64,000 nt of DNA from Microbacterium hydrocarbonoxydans (GCF_904831005.1 NZ_LR882982.1:186001-250000); one strand, 5' to 3'. Counted from the first letter of the stretch, positions 34,739-44,300 are shown. The notes: generated from the letters alone by a model not told the origin. A program made the numbers and translations.

Positions 34739-35230
34739 ATGACGAACACAGAGGCGACCGCGCCGCTGGCCGGCGACGACCTCGAGACGTGGGCGTCGCT
34801 GGCGACCGTGCTCGAATGGCTCCCGGCGGCGCTCGACGCGCAGCTGCAGCGCGACGCCCAGCTCACGCACTTCGAGTACGGCGTGCTCTACGCCCTTGCG
34901 CACGCCGACGAGGGCGTGCTTCGGATGAGCGTGCTCTCGACATACGCGAACAGTTCACTCTCGCGACTGTCGCGAGCTGCCACCAGACTCGAGGCGAGAG
35001 GATGGATGCGGCGCGCGACCGACCCGTCCGACGGGCGGTTCACTCTCGCGATCCTCAGCGAGAGCGGTCGCGCCAAGGTCGAGGAAGCGTCTCCGGGGCA
35101 CGCGCAGCTCGTGCGCCAGCTGGTGCTCGACCGTCTCACCGAGGCGCAGAAGCGGCAACTGCGTGAGATCAGCCGCCGCATCGCCGGGGCCGTCCGCGAA
35201 GGGTCCGCATGGCGTCCGCCCGGCGCCTGA
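34739..35230 (+). CDS. MarR-family transcriptional regulator
   Basis: A 163-residue winged-helix repressor: FEYGVLYALAHADEGVLRMS, LSTYANSSLSRLSRAATRLE (recognition helix), and the beta wing WMRRATDPSDGRFTLAILSE. The start at 34739 lies 6 nt after TACGAT with no ribosome site, hence leaderless; an in-frame ATG at 34715 precedes this -10 and is rejected. It shares its promoter region and two palindromic operators with the SDR gene. Confidence 0.92.
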   Translation: MTNTEATAPLAGDDLETWASLATVLEWLPAALDAQLQRDAQLTHFEYGVLYALAHADEGVLRMSVLSTYANSSLSRLSRAATRLEARGWMRRATDPSDGRFTLAILSESGRAKVEEASPGHAQLVRQLVLDRLTEAQKRQLREISRRIAGAVREGSAWRPPGA

Positions 35231-35340
35231 CGGCGGCTTCGTCGCGTCGACTGCCGCGTGGCGCTCGAAAGGTCGCCGCGTATCTCCGCAGATGCGGTGA
35301 ATCGGCTCCCCATGGCCCGCACGCGCGGTAATGTTCACGC

Positions 35341-35733
35341 ATGCAGTCCTTTCGAATCTCCCGCGCCGCCCAGCTGCTCGGGGTCAGCGACGACACGGTG
35401 CGCCGCTGGGTCGACCAGGGCGTGCTCGCGACCACCCATGCGGTGCCGGCCGAGATCCCCGGTGATGCCCTCGCCGCACGTGCCGTCGAACTGGCCGACG
35501 AGGCGCTGCAGTCCGATCACGTTCTGTCGAGCGCTCGCAACCGCTTCGTCGGCATCGTCACCCGCGTGCAGATCGATGGGGTCATGGCGCAGGTCGACCT
35601 GCAGTCAGGGCCCCACCGCGTCGTCTCGCTCATATCGGCCGAGGCCGCACGCGAGCTGAACCTCGAGGTGGGATCTCTCGCCACCGCATCCGTCAAGGCG
35701 ACGAACGTCGCGGTCGAAGTGCCGAAGGGCTGA
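35341..35733 (+). CDS. HTH-molbindin protein (MerR-like HTH plus TOBE domain)
   Basis: 130 residues: an N-terminal excisionase/MerR-type helix-turn-helix (SRAAQLLGVSDDTVRRWVDQ) and a C-terminal molybdate-binding TOBE/Mop domain (SARNRFVGIVTRVQIDGVMA ... LEVGSLATASVKATNVAVEV). It lies 3 nt before modA, so it is probably the molybdate sensor and regulator of the mod operon, in place of ModE. TAATGT ends 6 nt before the ATG: leaderless start of the HTH-modABC operon. Confidence 0.9.
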   Translation: MQSFRISRAAQLLGVSDDTVRRWVDQGVLATTHAVPAEIPGDALAARAVELADEALQSDHVLSSARNRFVGIVTRVQIDGVMAQVDLQSGPHRVVSLISAEAARELNLEVGSLATASVKATNVAVEVPKG

Positions 35734-35736
35734 CCC

Positions 35737-36522
35737 GTGAATCGCGCTCTCCGCCGAACGGTCACGGTCGTCCTGACTGCCGCAGCTCTCGCTCTCACGG
35801 GGTGCGCCGCCGGCGCCGGGTCGCCCACGCCGCCCGCCACCGGCGATACCTCCGAGAGCGTCGGGAGCAGCGAACTCACGGTCTACGCCGCCGCCTCGCT
35901 CTCGGGCGCGTTCGACGAGATCGCGGCGGCGTTCACCGAGAAGAACCCTGATGTGGACTTCAGCGGGGTGTACGACGGATCGTCGACACTCGTCACTCAG
36001 CTGCTCGCGGGCGCCCCCGCCGATGTGTTCGCCTCGGCGGACGAGGCGAACATGCAGAAGCTCGAGGATGCCGCGGTCGACCCGGCGCTGTTCGCTTCCA
36101 ACACCCTCGTGATCGCGGTTCCCGCGGGCAACCCGGGCGGTGTCGAGACCCTCGACGATCTGGCCGACGTGACCACAGTGCTGTGCGCCCCCGAGGTGCC
36201 GTGCGGTGCGGCATCCGCGACGCTGCTGTCGAATGCCGACGTCGCGATCGATGCGGCGAGCCTCGAGCAGAACGTCACCGCGGTGCTCACGAAGGTCGCA
36301 GCCGACGAGGCCGACGCCGGGCTCGTGTATGCGACCGACGTGGCGGGCCGTGACGATGTCGAGGTCATCGTGCCCGACGGAGCGGGGGCGGTCGTCAATC
36401 ACTATCCGATCGCGGCGCTGTCGGAGGCATCGAACCCGGCGGCTGCCGAGGCGTTCGTCGCCTTCGTCCTGTCCGACCAGGGGCAGCGGATCCTCGCCGC
36501 ACACGGTTTCGGGTCACCGTGA
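35737..36522 (+). CDS. modA: ModA, molybdate-binding lipoprotein
   Basis: 261 residues from a GTG. The signal peptide ends in the lipobox LTGC; the mature protein shows ELTVYAAASLSGAFDEIAAA, FSGVYDGSSTLVTQLLAGAP, ADVFASADEANMQKLEDAA and the late KVAADEADAGLVYATDV, the standard ModA ligand-pocket elements. It delivers molybdate (or tungstate) to ModBC. It overlaps modB by 4 nt (GTGA). Confidence 0.95.
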   Translation: MNRALRRTVTVVLTAAALALTGCAAGAGSPTPPATGDTSESVGSSELTVYAAASLSGAFDEIAAAFTEKNPDVDFSGVYDGSSTLVTQLLAGAPADVFASADEANMQKLEDAAVDPALFASNTLVIAVPAGNPGGVETLDDLADVTTVLCAPEVPCGAASATLLSNADVAIDAASLEQNVTAVLTKVAADEADAGLVYATDVAGRDDVEVIVPDGAGAVVNHYPIAALSEASNPAAAEAFVAFVLSDQGQRILAAHGFGSP

Positions 36523-37307
36523 GCGGCGCCCGGACGCAGGGCTACGCTCCACGCGCGTTGGCCATCCCCGCCGCGATCGGACTGGCGTTCCTCATCCTCC
36601 CGCTCGCGGCGCTGATCGCGCGCGTCGAGTGGTCGACCTTCGTCGCCGACGTGACCTCGGATGCTGCGCGATCCGCGCTGCTCCTGTCGCTCGGCACCGG
36701 ACTCATCGCCACGGTCCTGTGCATCGTGATCGGGGTTCCTCTGGCGTTGACGATCGCCCGCTCGGGTCCTCGCCTCGCCGCCGTGCTGCGAGCCACCGTC
36801 ACGGTTCCGCTCGTGCTGCCGCCCATGGTGGGCGGTGTCGCGCTGCTCTACCTGTTCGGCCGAGCCGGGTGGTTCGGAGGGTTGGGGCTCTCGTTCAGCA
36901 CCCCGGCCGTCGTGCTCGCGCAGACGTTCGTGGCGCTGCCCTTTCTGGTGCTCGCCGTCGAGGGCGCCGTGCGCACCACGGGTGTCGAGTACGAACGGAC
37001 CGCAGCGGCACTGGGCGCCGGACGCTGGACGATTCTGAGGCGCATCACCCTGCCGCTCGCCGCCCCCGGCCTCGTCGCCGGAGTGGTGCTGTGCTTCGCC
37101 CGTGCGATCGGCGAGTTCGGTGCCACAGCGCTTTTCGCGGGCAACCGTCCCGGCGTCACGCAGACCATGCCACTCGCGATCTACACGGCCTTCAACGGCG
37201 CAGGAGTCACGCAGGGTGCGGCTGTCGCGCTGGCGCTGGTGCTGCTCGCGACCGCGATCGTCGTGCTGCTGCTGGTTCGAGGCTGGCGCCCCGGAGTCGG
37301 AGGATGA
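36519..37307 (+). CDS. modB: ModB, molybdate ABC transporter permease
   Basis: A 262-residue permease with about five helices and the ABC contact loop EYERTAAALGAGRWTILRRI. It shows the ModB wording TVTVPLVLPPMVGGVALLYL and FCFARAIGEFGATALFAGNR-type segment near residue 190-210. GTG start overlapping modA; its stop overlaps modC by 4 nt. Confidence 0.95.
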   Translation: MSGARTQGYAPRALAIPAAIGLAFLILPLAALIARVEWSTFVADVTSDAARSALLLSLGTGLIATVLCIVIGVPLALTIARSGPRLAAVLRATVTVPLVLPPMVGGVALLYLFGRAGWFGGLGLSFSTPAVVLAQTFVALPFLVLAVEGAVRTTGVEYERTAAALGAGRWTILRRITLPLAAPGLVAGVVLCFARAIGEFGATALFAGNRPGVTQTMPLAIYTAFNGAGVTQGAAVALALVLLATAIVVLLLVRGWRPGVGG

Positions 37308-38362
37308 TCGCCACTGAGGGGCTGCGGGCGCACGTCGTGGTGCAGCGGGAGCACTTCGCGGTGGATGTGACGATGCGCGTGGCCGCCGGCGAGACGGTCG
37401 CGGTCATGGGACCGAGCGGCGCCGGCAAGTCGACGCTGCTGCAGGCGCTCGCCGGCCTTGAACCGCTGAGTGACGGAGAGATCGCGGTCGAGGGGCGCAT
37501 CGTCGATCGGGTTCAGCCGCGTCGGGTGCGCACCGAGCCGATGCGGCGGGGGATCGTGCTGCTCGGGCAGAAGCCGCGTCTGTTCCCGCACCTGTCGGCC
37601 CGCGAGAACGTCGCCTTCGGACCCCGTGCGGCCGGCGCAGAGGTGCGCGCCGCGCGACGGGGCGCCGACGACTGGCTCGACCGCGTCGGCCTTCCGGGTG
37701 CCGGCGACCGCATGCCGCACGAGCTCTCCGGGGGCGAGCAGCAGCGTGTGGCCGTGGCTCGTGCGCTCGCCGCGTCGCCCCGGGTCGTGCTGCTCGACGA
37801 ACCGCTCGTCGCCCTCGACCCAGAGACCGCCGGCGACATCAGGCGCATGCTGCGCGACCAGCTGGTCTCGACCACGACCGTGGCGGTCACGCATGATGCC
37901 GCGGATGCCGTCGCGCTGGCCGACCGACTGATCGTCGTCGAGGCGGGTCGTGTCACGCAGGAAGGCCCGGTACGCGAGGCGCTCGCCGCACCGGCATCCG
38001 GTTTCGTCGCGTCGATCGCGGGGATGAACCGCCTCGTGGGCGTCGCGAGCGGGGGAGCGTGGCGTGGCGACGGGGTGCGGCTGACCAGCGAGGATCCGGC
38101 GTCGCGTGCGCTCGCGGTGACCGACGGCGCAGCGCTCGCCGCGGTCTTCCGTCCGGGCGACGTGCAGGTGACCGACGCCGACGCGGGAGCGAACTCCTGG
38201 GCGACCGTGGTCACCCGACTCGAACCCACGGTGATCGGGATGCGCCTGCACACCGATTCGGGTGCGGTCGATCTGGCGCTGGCCGACGTCCGGACTCGCG
38301 ACGTCGGCGACCGGATCCGGCTGAGGGTCGACCCGAGTCTCGTGCGATTCGTCACGGTCTGA
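37304..38362 (+). CDS. modC: ModC, molybdate ABC transporter ATPase
   Basis: 352 residues: Walker A MGPSGAGKSTLLQ, Q loop LGQKPRLFPHLSARENV, signature HELSGGEQQRVAVARAL, Walker B VVLLDEPLVALD and switch His in VAVTHDAADA. The C-terminal part (about 280-352, SWATVVTRLEPTVIGMRLHT) is a TOBE/Mop domain that binds molybdate. ATG at 37304 overlaps the modB stop. Last gene of the mod operon; the palindrome GGCCTCTCGAGAGGCC lies 28 nt after its stop. Confidence 0.95.
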   Translation: MIATEGLRAHVVVQREHFAVDVTMRVAAGETVAVMGPSGAGKSTLLQALAGLEPLSDGEIAVEGRIVDRVQPRRVRTEPMRRGIVLLGQKPRLFPHLSARENVAFGPRAAGAEVRAARRGADDWLDRVGLPGAGDRMPHELSGGEQQRVAVARALAASPRVVLLDEPLVALDPETAGDIRRMLRDQLVSTTTVAVTHDAADAVALADRLIVVEAGRVTQEGPVREALAAPASGFVASIAGMNRLVGVASGGAWRGDGVRLTSEDPASRALAVTDGAALAAVFRPGDVQVTDADAGANSWATVVTRLEPTVIGMRLHTDSGAVDLALADVRTRDVGDRIRLRVDPSLVRFVTV

Positions 38363-38389
38363 GCGGCGCGTCGCCGGCCGCGGTGCCAT

Positions 38390-38405
38390 GGCCTCTCGAG
38401 AGGCC
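38390..38405. terminator. Palindrome downstream of modC
   Basis: GGCCTCTCGAGAGGCC is a perfect 16-bp palindrome 28 nt after the modC stop. It could help end transcription but has no T-run, and as RNA the hairpin would have an almost closed loop; it may instead be a protein site. Confidence 0.4.
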
Positions 38406-38529
38406 GTCCTCCTGTACGTGCTTCTCACGGAGTAGGCGGCGTCAGGACCGCGAGGCTCTCGACCTGGCAATATGCCGGTCGTGGTGTGCACGTGGGCCGA
38501 GCCACCGGCCACGCGGGTAGTCTCGGAAC

Positions 38530-38556
38530 ATGTCGGGGAGAGGGATCGAGCGATGA
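38530..38556 (+). CDS. 8-codon leader ORF overlapping the moaA start
   Basis: ATG at 38530 opens MSGRGIER and a TGA at 38554-38556 that overlaps the moaA ATG (ATGA). TAGTCT (38518-38523) ends exactly 6 nt before this ATG, so it should be the first codon of a leaderless mRNA. The ORF also contains GGGGAGAGGG, which can serve as ribosome site for moaA. Likely role: loading ribosomes onto moaA by termination-reinitiation, possibly with regulation. Confidence 0.55.
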   Translation: MSGRGIER

Positions 38557-39638
38557 CGGCCGTGCCGGTCGTGATCGGAGTGCGCTCGCCGAACCCGGTG
38601 ATCGCCGCAGACGCCGCACCCGCCATGCAGGGACTCGTCGACACCCACGGTCGGGTGCATCGGGATCTGCGCATCTCGCTCACCGACCGCTGCTCGCTGC
38701 GCTGCACGTACTGCATGCCCGAGCAGGGCAACGAGTGGCTCGCCCGCACCAGCATCCTGTCGACCGACGAGATCGTCGAGGTCGCCCAGGTGGCCGCCTC
38801 TCTCGGCATCCGCACCTTCCGCCTCACCGGCGGTGAGCCGCTGCTGCGCGCCGACATCGTCGACGTGGTGCGCCGCGTGTCGGCGATCGAGGGCGACGAA
38901 GGCCCCGTCGAGGTCGCCATGACGACGAACGGCATCAGCCTCGCCGCCAAGCTGCCCGCGCTGATCGACGCCGGACTCACACGCCTCAACATCAGCATCG
39001 ACACGGTCGACCGTCAGCGCTTCGCCGACCTCACCCGCCGAGACCGCATCGACGACGTGTTCGAGGGCATCGCGGCTGCAGCAGCGTCAGAGCTGCGTCC
39101 GCTCAAGCTCAACGCCGTCGCGATGCGGGGCGTGAACGACGACGAACTGCCAGAACTGGTCACCTTCGCGATGAGCGTCGGCGCGCAGCTGCGCTTCATC
39201 GAGCAGATGCCGCTCGACGCCGGACACACGTGGGACCGCACATCGATGGTCACGCGAGAGGAGATCCTCGAGAAGCTGAGCGCGCGGTGGAGCCTCGAGC
39301 CCGTTCCCGGCCGCGGAGGAGCCCCGGCCGAGAAGTGGCGCATCGACGGCGGTCCGCACGAGGTGGGAGTCATCGCCTCGGTCACCGCGCCGTTCTGCGG
39401 TGCTTGCGACCGATTGCGGCTGACCGCCGACGGACAGCTGCGCAACTGCCTGTTCTCGAACGCCGAGTACGACCTGATCGATGTGCTGCGCGGCGACCAT
39501 GCGGCGGATGCGGGTCGGCGGGCCGAGGGCATCGGCGCCATGCTGCGCTCATGCGTGCACGGCAAGCTGCCCGGACACGCGATCAACGACCCGTCGTTCC
39601 TGCAGCCCGCTCGCGGCATGAACGCCATCGGCGGCTGA
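38553..39638 (+). CDS. moaA: MoaA, GTP 3',8-cyclase (radical SAM)
   Basis: 361 residues. The radical-SAM cluster Cys are C47, C51 and C54 in DRCSLRCTYCMPEQG; SAM-binding GGEPLLR and FRLTGG are present; the C-terminal second cluster has the CGACDRLRLTADGQLRNCL triad; the protein ends in NAIGG, the Gly-Gly tail needed for catalysis. It starts molybdenum cofactor synthesis with MoaC. The start at 38553 is chosen over an upstream in-frame ATG (38472) that precedes the promoter. Confidence 0.96.
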   Translation: MTAVPVVIGVRSPNPVIAADAAPAMQGLVDTHGRVHRDLRISLTDRCSLRCTYCMPEQGNEWLARTSILSTDEIVEVAQVAASLGIRTFRLTGGEPLLRADIVDVVRRVSAIEGDEGPVEVAMTTNGISLAAKLPALIDAGLTRLNISIDTVDRQRFADLTRRDRIDDVFEGIAAAAASELRPLKLNAVAMRGVNDDELPELVTFAMSVGAQLRFIEQMPLDAGHTWDRTSMVTREEILEKLSARWSLEPVPGRGGAPAEKWRIDGGPHEVGVIASVTAPFCGACDRLRLTADGQLRNCLFSNAEYDLIDVLRGDHAADAGRRAEGIGAMLRSCVHGKLPGHAINDPSFLQPARGMNAIGG

Positions 39639-39650
39639 GCGCCCCGCGCC

Positions 39651-40865
39651 TCAGCCGAGGAACTCGCGTGCCGCCGACGACAGTGCGGTGACGCCGACCT
39701 CGATCGTCGGGTGGATCACCGGCGCGAAGAACGGCGAGTGGTTGGTCGGGATGTCCTTGTCGAGCGTGCCCGCGGCGGCCGAGGCTGCGAAGGCCGCAGC
39801 ATCCATGCCGCCCCAGAACCAGAACACGAGCGGCGCCCCGGTGTCGCGGGCGAACCAAGAGACGTCCTCGCTGCCGGTGAACATGCCGGGGTCCGTGACC
39901 GACGCCTCACCGAGCGCACGCTGCAGCGCCGAGGTGACGCGTGCCGTGGCATCCGCATCGTTGATCGTGGGGGGCAGGGTGTGATCGGTGCGGATCTCGG
40001 GCTCGCGCTCAGCGCCGGATGCCGCGGCCTCGGCGCGCACGATGCGCTCGACGCTCGCGAGCACCTTGTCGCGCATCTCGTCGTTCGGGTAGCGCAGGCT
40101 GAGCTCGAGCTTGGCCTCGGCGGGGATGATGTTGTTCTTGAGGCCCGCGTGGATCGAGCCGACCGTGACGACCGCGACATCACGGGGATCCACCTCCCGC
40201 GAGGTGATGGTCTGCAGCCGCATGACGGTCGCCGCCGCCATGACCACCGGGTCGATGGTCGAGTGCGGGCGGGATCCATGCCCGCCGCGGCCGTGCAGCG
40301 TCACGGTGAGTCCGTCGGATGCCGCCATCTGCGTCCCCGGACGCACGCCGATCGTGCCCGCGGGCAGCGGGGTGACGTGCTGGCCGAGCACGATGTCGGG
40401 GCGGGGCACGAGGTCGAGCAGACCGCCGTCGAGCATCGCGCGGGAGCCTGCGCCGTACTCCTCGGCGGGCTGGATGAGCACGACGAGCGTGCCCGACCAG
40501 TCGGCTCGCTCTGTCACGAGCTTCTCGACGGCTCCGATCATCGCGGTGACGTGCATGTCGTGGCCGCACGCGTGCATGACCGGAACGGTGGTGCCCGAGG
40601 GGTCGATGCCGGTCGCGGTGCTGGCATAGGCGAGGCCTGTCTCCTCGCCGACCGGCAGAGCGTCCATGTCGGCGCGCACCCACACGACAGGGCCGTCACC
40701 GTTCTCGAGGACTCCGACCACGCCGGTGACGCCGATTCCCTCGTGCACCTCGAGGCCGAGATCTCGCAGGTGGCCGGCGGCGATGCCGGCGGTTCGCGTC
40801 TCTTGGAACGAGAGCTCCGGGTGCTGGTGCAGGTCGATGTAGAGCGCTTCGAGGTCGATCGTCAT
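39651..40865 (-). CDS. M20-family amidohydrolase/peptidase
   Basis: 404 residues of the M20D aminoacylase/hippurate-hydrolase type: IDLHQHPELSFQETRT, VWVRADMDALPVGEETGLAY, the metal-binding MHACGHDMHVTAMIG, LIQPAEEYGAGSRAML (catalytic Glu) and a dimerisation domain with GRGGHGSRPHSTIDP. It cleaves N-acyl amino acids or similar amides in the cytoplasm. It follows the TetR gene by 10 nt on the same strand but has its own TAGGCT 7 nt before the ATG, inside the end of tetR, so it may be both co-transcribed and leaderless. Confidence 0.92.
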   Translation of the reverse strand: MTIDLEALYIDLHQHPELSFQETRTAGIAAGHLRDLGLEVHEGIGVTGVVGVLENGDGPVVWVRADMDALPVGEETGLAYASTATGIDPSGTTVPVMHACGHDMHVTAMIGAVEKLVTERADWSGTLVVLIQPAEEYGAGSRAMLDGGLLDLVPRPDIVLGQHVTPLPAGTIGVRPGTQMAASDGLTVTLHGRGGHGSRPHSTIDPVVMAAATVMRLQTITSREVDPRDVAVVTVGSIHAGLKNNIIPAEAKLELSLRYPNDEMRDKVLASVERIVRAEAAASGAEREPEIRTDHTLPPTINDADATARVTSALQRALGEASVTDPGMFTGSEDVSWFARDTGAPLVFWFWGGMDAAAFAASAAAGTLDKDIPTNHSPFFAPVIHPTIEVGVTALSSAAREFLG

Positions 40866-40875
40866 GGCCCCGAGC

Positions 40876-41523
40876 CTAGTCGTGGCGGTAGGACTCCAGT
40901 GTGGGGCCCGGATGCAGCACGCCGTTCACGATCGACCGGATCGCGAACTCGCTCGCCTCGCCGAGGTCGAACACGTCGCGGTGCAGCAGCCACTGCAGCT
41001 GCAGGCCGTCCATCACGGCGAGGATGGCGGCGGCGGCCGTCGTGATCGTCGAGGGCTCGGTCACACCCTCCTGCGCGCACAGCAGATGGAACGCCTCGGT
41101 CACCTCGCGGCGGAGCGTGGTGTAGCGGTCTTCGAAGTACTCGCGCCCCGGATGGTTGTCGGTCACCGACTCCGACGACAGCACCGTGTATGCCTGCACG
41201 ATGCCCGGCCGGCGCTCGTTCGCCATCGCGGTGCGCACGAGGTGCAGGAAGAGTTCGGGACCGCCGGGGATGTGCTTCTCGGCGAGGTCTGCGACATCGG
41301 CCTGATCGCGGTAGGCGAGCACCTCGAGCAGCAGCTTCTGCTTGGAGCCGAAGTGGTGCAGCACACCGGCGTGGGTCATGCCGACCTGCTCGGCGACATC
41401 GGCGAGAGTGCCGTTGGTCGACCCCTTGTTGCCGAAGATCTCGACGGCGGCCTTGAGGATCTGCTCCCGCTTCTCACGGGTGGCAGGGCGAACGGACGTG
41501 TGAGCGACAGCATCCTTCGACAT
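40876..41523 (-). CDS. TetR-family regulator
   Basis: 215 residues: HTH REKREQILKAAVEIFGNKGS and TLADVAEQVGMTHAGVLHHF followed by GSKQKLL, with a long helical ligand domain. ATG at 41523 is preceded by AGAGGA. It is divergent from the Opp-type importer/beta-glucosidase operon, and two related motifs of the form CTTACTG(A/G)CG(A/G)G occupy the 167-bp gap, so it probably represses that operon and itself. The M20 gene downstream may be in the same regulon. Confidence 0.92.
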   Translation of the reverse strand: MSKDAVAHTSVRPATREKREQILKAAVEIFGNKGSTNGTLADVAEQVGMTHAGVLHHFGSKQKLLLEVLAYRDQADVADLAEKHIPGGPELFLHLVRTAMANERRPGIVQAYTVLSSESVTDNHPGREYFEDRYTTLRREVTEAFHLLCAQEGVTEPSTITTAAAAILAVMDGLQLQWLLHRDVFDLGEASEFAIRSIVNGVLHPGPTLESYRHD

Positions 41524-41576
41524 GGTCCATCCTCTTCTGCACGGAATCCTGCACTGGATCGTACTTGCCAACTCTA

Positions 41577-41591
41577 CTTACTGACGGGTAA
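41577..41591. promoter_or_regulatory. TetR-type operator, copy 1
   Basis: CTTACTGACGGGTAA, containing the palindrome TTAC-TGACGG-GTAA. The reverse complement of copy 2 begins CTTACTGGCGAG, so the two share CTTACTG(A/G)CG(A/G)G. Confidence 0.6.
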
Positions 41592-41602
41592 CCTCGCATC
41601 AG

Positions 41603-41622
41603 CTTACTTTCTCGCCAGTAAG
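41603..41622. promoter_or_regulatory. TetR-type operator, copy 2
   Basis: CTTACTTTCTCGCCAGTAAG, a 20-bp site with exactly complementary CTTACT and AGTAAG ends. It lies 68 bp before the binding-protein start, in the expected promoter zone. Confidence 0.65.
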
Positions 41623-41690
41623 TCAATTTCGTCGGATGCCCGTGCAGCCGACGGTCACACAGCACAAAGACCCGTGCCCAAGGAGAAGCA

Positions 41691-43358
41691 ATGAAGCTCA
41701 GAAAATCCCTGATCGCCGCCGCGGCGGTCTCCGCGCTCAGCGTGTCGGTCCTCGCCGGTTGTGCAGCCGGAGGATCGGGTGACGCAGACGGCGCAGCAGG
41801 CGGCGCAGCCCTGACGATCGCCAAGCCCGACGGTGCGATCACCACCGAGTCCAACAACCCGTTCGTGGGCGACTCTTCGGCATCGAAGTACGGCTATGGA
41901 AAGGTGATCTTCGAGACGCTCGGCCTCGTGAACCAGACGGGCGACCGCGAGGTCACCCCGTGGCTCGCCGAGAGCATCGAATGGAACGACGACTACACGG
42001 CCGTCACCGTCGTGCCCCGCAAGGACGTCACCTGGAGCGACGGAGAGCCGTTCACCGCCGAGGACATCGTCTTCACCTACGAGCTCGTCTCGACCCCCGA
42101 GCTCGACACCGCCGGCCTCAAGTTCGAGGGCGCGACCGTCGAGGGCGACGCCGTGACGCTGACCTTCGCCGAGTCGAAGTACGTCAACCAGGCCCGCGTG
42201 CTGCACGTGCCGATCGTGCCGAAGCACATCTGGGAGAACCTCGACGAGCCCGCCACCGACCCCGTCAAGGGCGACGACCTCGTCGGCACCGGCCCGTACG
42301 CGCTCTCGAACTGGTCGACCGAGTCGGTCACCCTCGAGGCCCGCGACGACTACTGGGGCGGCGACCTCGCCGTGCCCGAGCTGCACTACGTCTCGTACGG
42401 CGACAACACGGCGCTGACCACCGCGCTCGCACAGGGCGAGGCCGACTGGGCACAGGCGTTCATCCCGCAGATCCAGGAGCAGTTCCTCGACGCCGACCCC
42501 GAGCACAACAAGTTCTTCGTGGCTCCGACCACCGGCTCCGCCACGCTGTTCATGAACCTGCAGGAGAAGCCGTTCGACGACGTCGCTTTCCGCCAGGCGC
42601 TGGCGTGGGTGATCGATCGCGACGCCTACGTCGACATCGCCCGCGAAGGCGCGAGCGAGCCGGTGTGGTCGGTCACGGGCCTGTCGTCGATCCTCGAGGA
42701 CGAGATCCAGCCCGAATTCCAGGGCCAGGAGTACTCGGTCGACGCCGAGAAGGCTCGCGATCTGCTCGAGAGCGCCGGCTACACCTGGAAGGACGACGCG
42801 CTGATCGACCCCGACGGCACACCGGTCTCGTTCACGCTCTCGGTGCCCTCCGGCTGGAGCGACTGGAACACCGCGCAGGAGCTCATCGCCGAGGACGTCA
42901 CCGAGGCCATCGGCGCCGAGGTCAAGATCGACATGCCCGACTGGGGCGGCTGGGCAGGACCCCGAGACGAGGGCACCTTCTCGGCGATCATCCACTGGCT
43001 GGAAGACAGCGGCACGGCCTACGGCCTCTACACGTCGACGATGGACCCGCGGTGGATCTCGCCCGAGGGCATCGCAGGGTTCAACTTCGGCCGCTTCGAC
43101 GACCCGGCAGCGACAGAGGCACTGAACGCCTACGCGAACGCGTCGTCCGACGACGTGCGCACCTCGGCGATCACGACGCTCGAGCAGATCTTCGTCGACC
43201 AGGTGCCGGCGATCCCGCTCGGCGCTCATCCGCTGCTCGGCGAGTACAACACCCGCAACTACGTCGGCTGGCCCTCGGAGGAGGACCCGTACGCCTCGGG
43301 CGACCCGACGCAGCAGAACATCGTGATGATCCTCACGAAGCTGAAGCCGGCCGAGTAA
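41691..43358 (+). CDS. Family 5 ABC substrate-binding lipoprotein (Opp/Dpp type)
   Basis: 555 residues with a signal peptide (LIAAAAVSALSVSVLAG) and lipobox LAGC. The SBP_bac_5 landmarks are VTVVPRKDVTWSDGEPFTAE, PIVPKHIWENLDEP, DLVGTGPYALSNWSTESV, FRQALAWVIDRDAYVDIAR and VDQVPAIPLGAHPLL. AAGGAG lies 6 nt upstream of the ATG. Although this family is named for peptides, several members bind beta-glucan oligosaccharides such as cellobiose; the GH3 glucosidase at the end of this operon favours a sugar ligand here. A family D hairpin follows its stop, just as after the other binding-protein gene at 4279. Confidence 0.93.
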   Translation: MKLRKSLIAAAAVSALSVSVLAGCAAGGSGDADGAAGGAALTIAKPDGAITTESNNPFVGDSSASKYGYGKVIFETLGLVNQTGDREVTPWLAESIEWNDDYTAVTVVPRKDVTWSDGEPFTAEDIVFTYELVSTPELDTAGLKFEGATVEGDAVTLTFAESKYVNQARVLHVPIVPKHIWENLDEPATDPVKGDDLVGTGPYALSNWSTESVTLEARDDYWGGDLAVPELHYVSYGDNTALTTALAQGEADWAQAFIPQIQEQFLDADPEHNKFFVAPTTGSATLFMNLQEKPFDDVAFRQALAWVIDRDAYVDIAREGASEPVWSVTGLSSILEDEIQPEFQGQEYSVDAEKARDLLESAGYTWKDDALIDPDGTPVSFTLSVPSGWSDWNTAQELIAEDVTEAIGAEVKIDMPDWGGWAGPRDEGTFSAIIHWLEDSGTAYGLYTSTMDPRWISPEGIAGFNFGRFDDPAATEALNAYANASSDDVRTSAITTLEQIFVDQVPAIPLGAHPLLGEYNTRNYVGWPSEEDPYASGDPTQQNIVMILTKLKPAE

Positions 43359-43370
43359 GCAGTCCCGCAG

Positions 43371-43454
43371 GCGCGTTTCGTCTCGGTGCTTCGCTCCTCG
43401 CTCAACGACCGGTGACTCCCGGTCGTTGAGCGAGCGAGGCCGAGACGAAACGCG
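43371..43454. repeat. REP-like palindrome (family D) after the second binding-protein gene
   Basis: The arm GCGCGTTTCGTCTCGGTGC... (43371-43412) is followed, after a 6-nt loop, by the near complement ...CGAGACGAAACGCG (43419-43453). The hairpin fills most of the 117-bp gap between binding-protein and ATPase genes in an operon whose other genes overlap or touch. Confidence 0.88.
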
Positions 43455-43475
43455 TCACCCGACGAAGGACAACCC

Positions 43476-44296
<821 letters not shown>

Positions 44297-44300
<4 letters not shown>

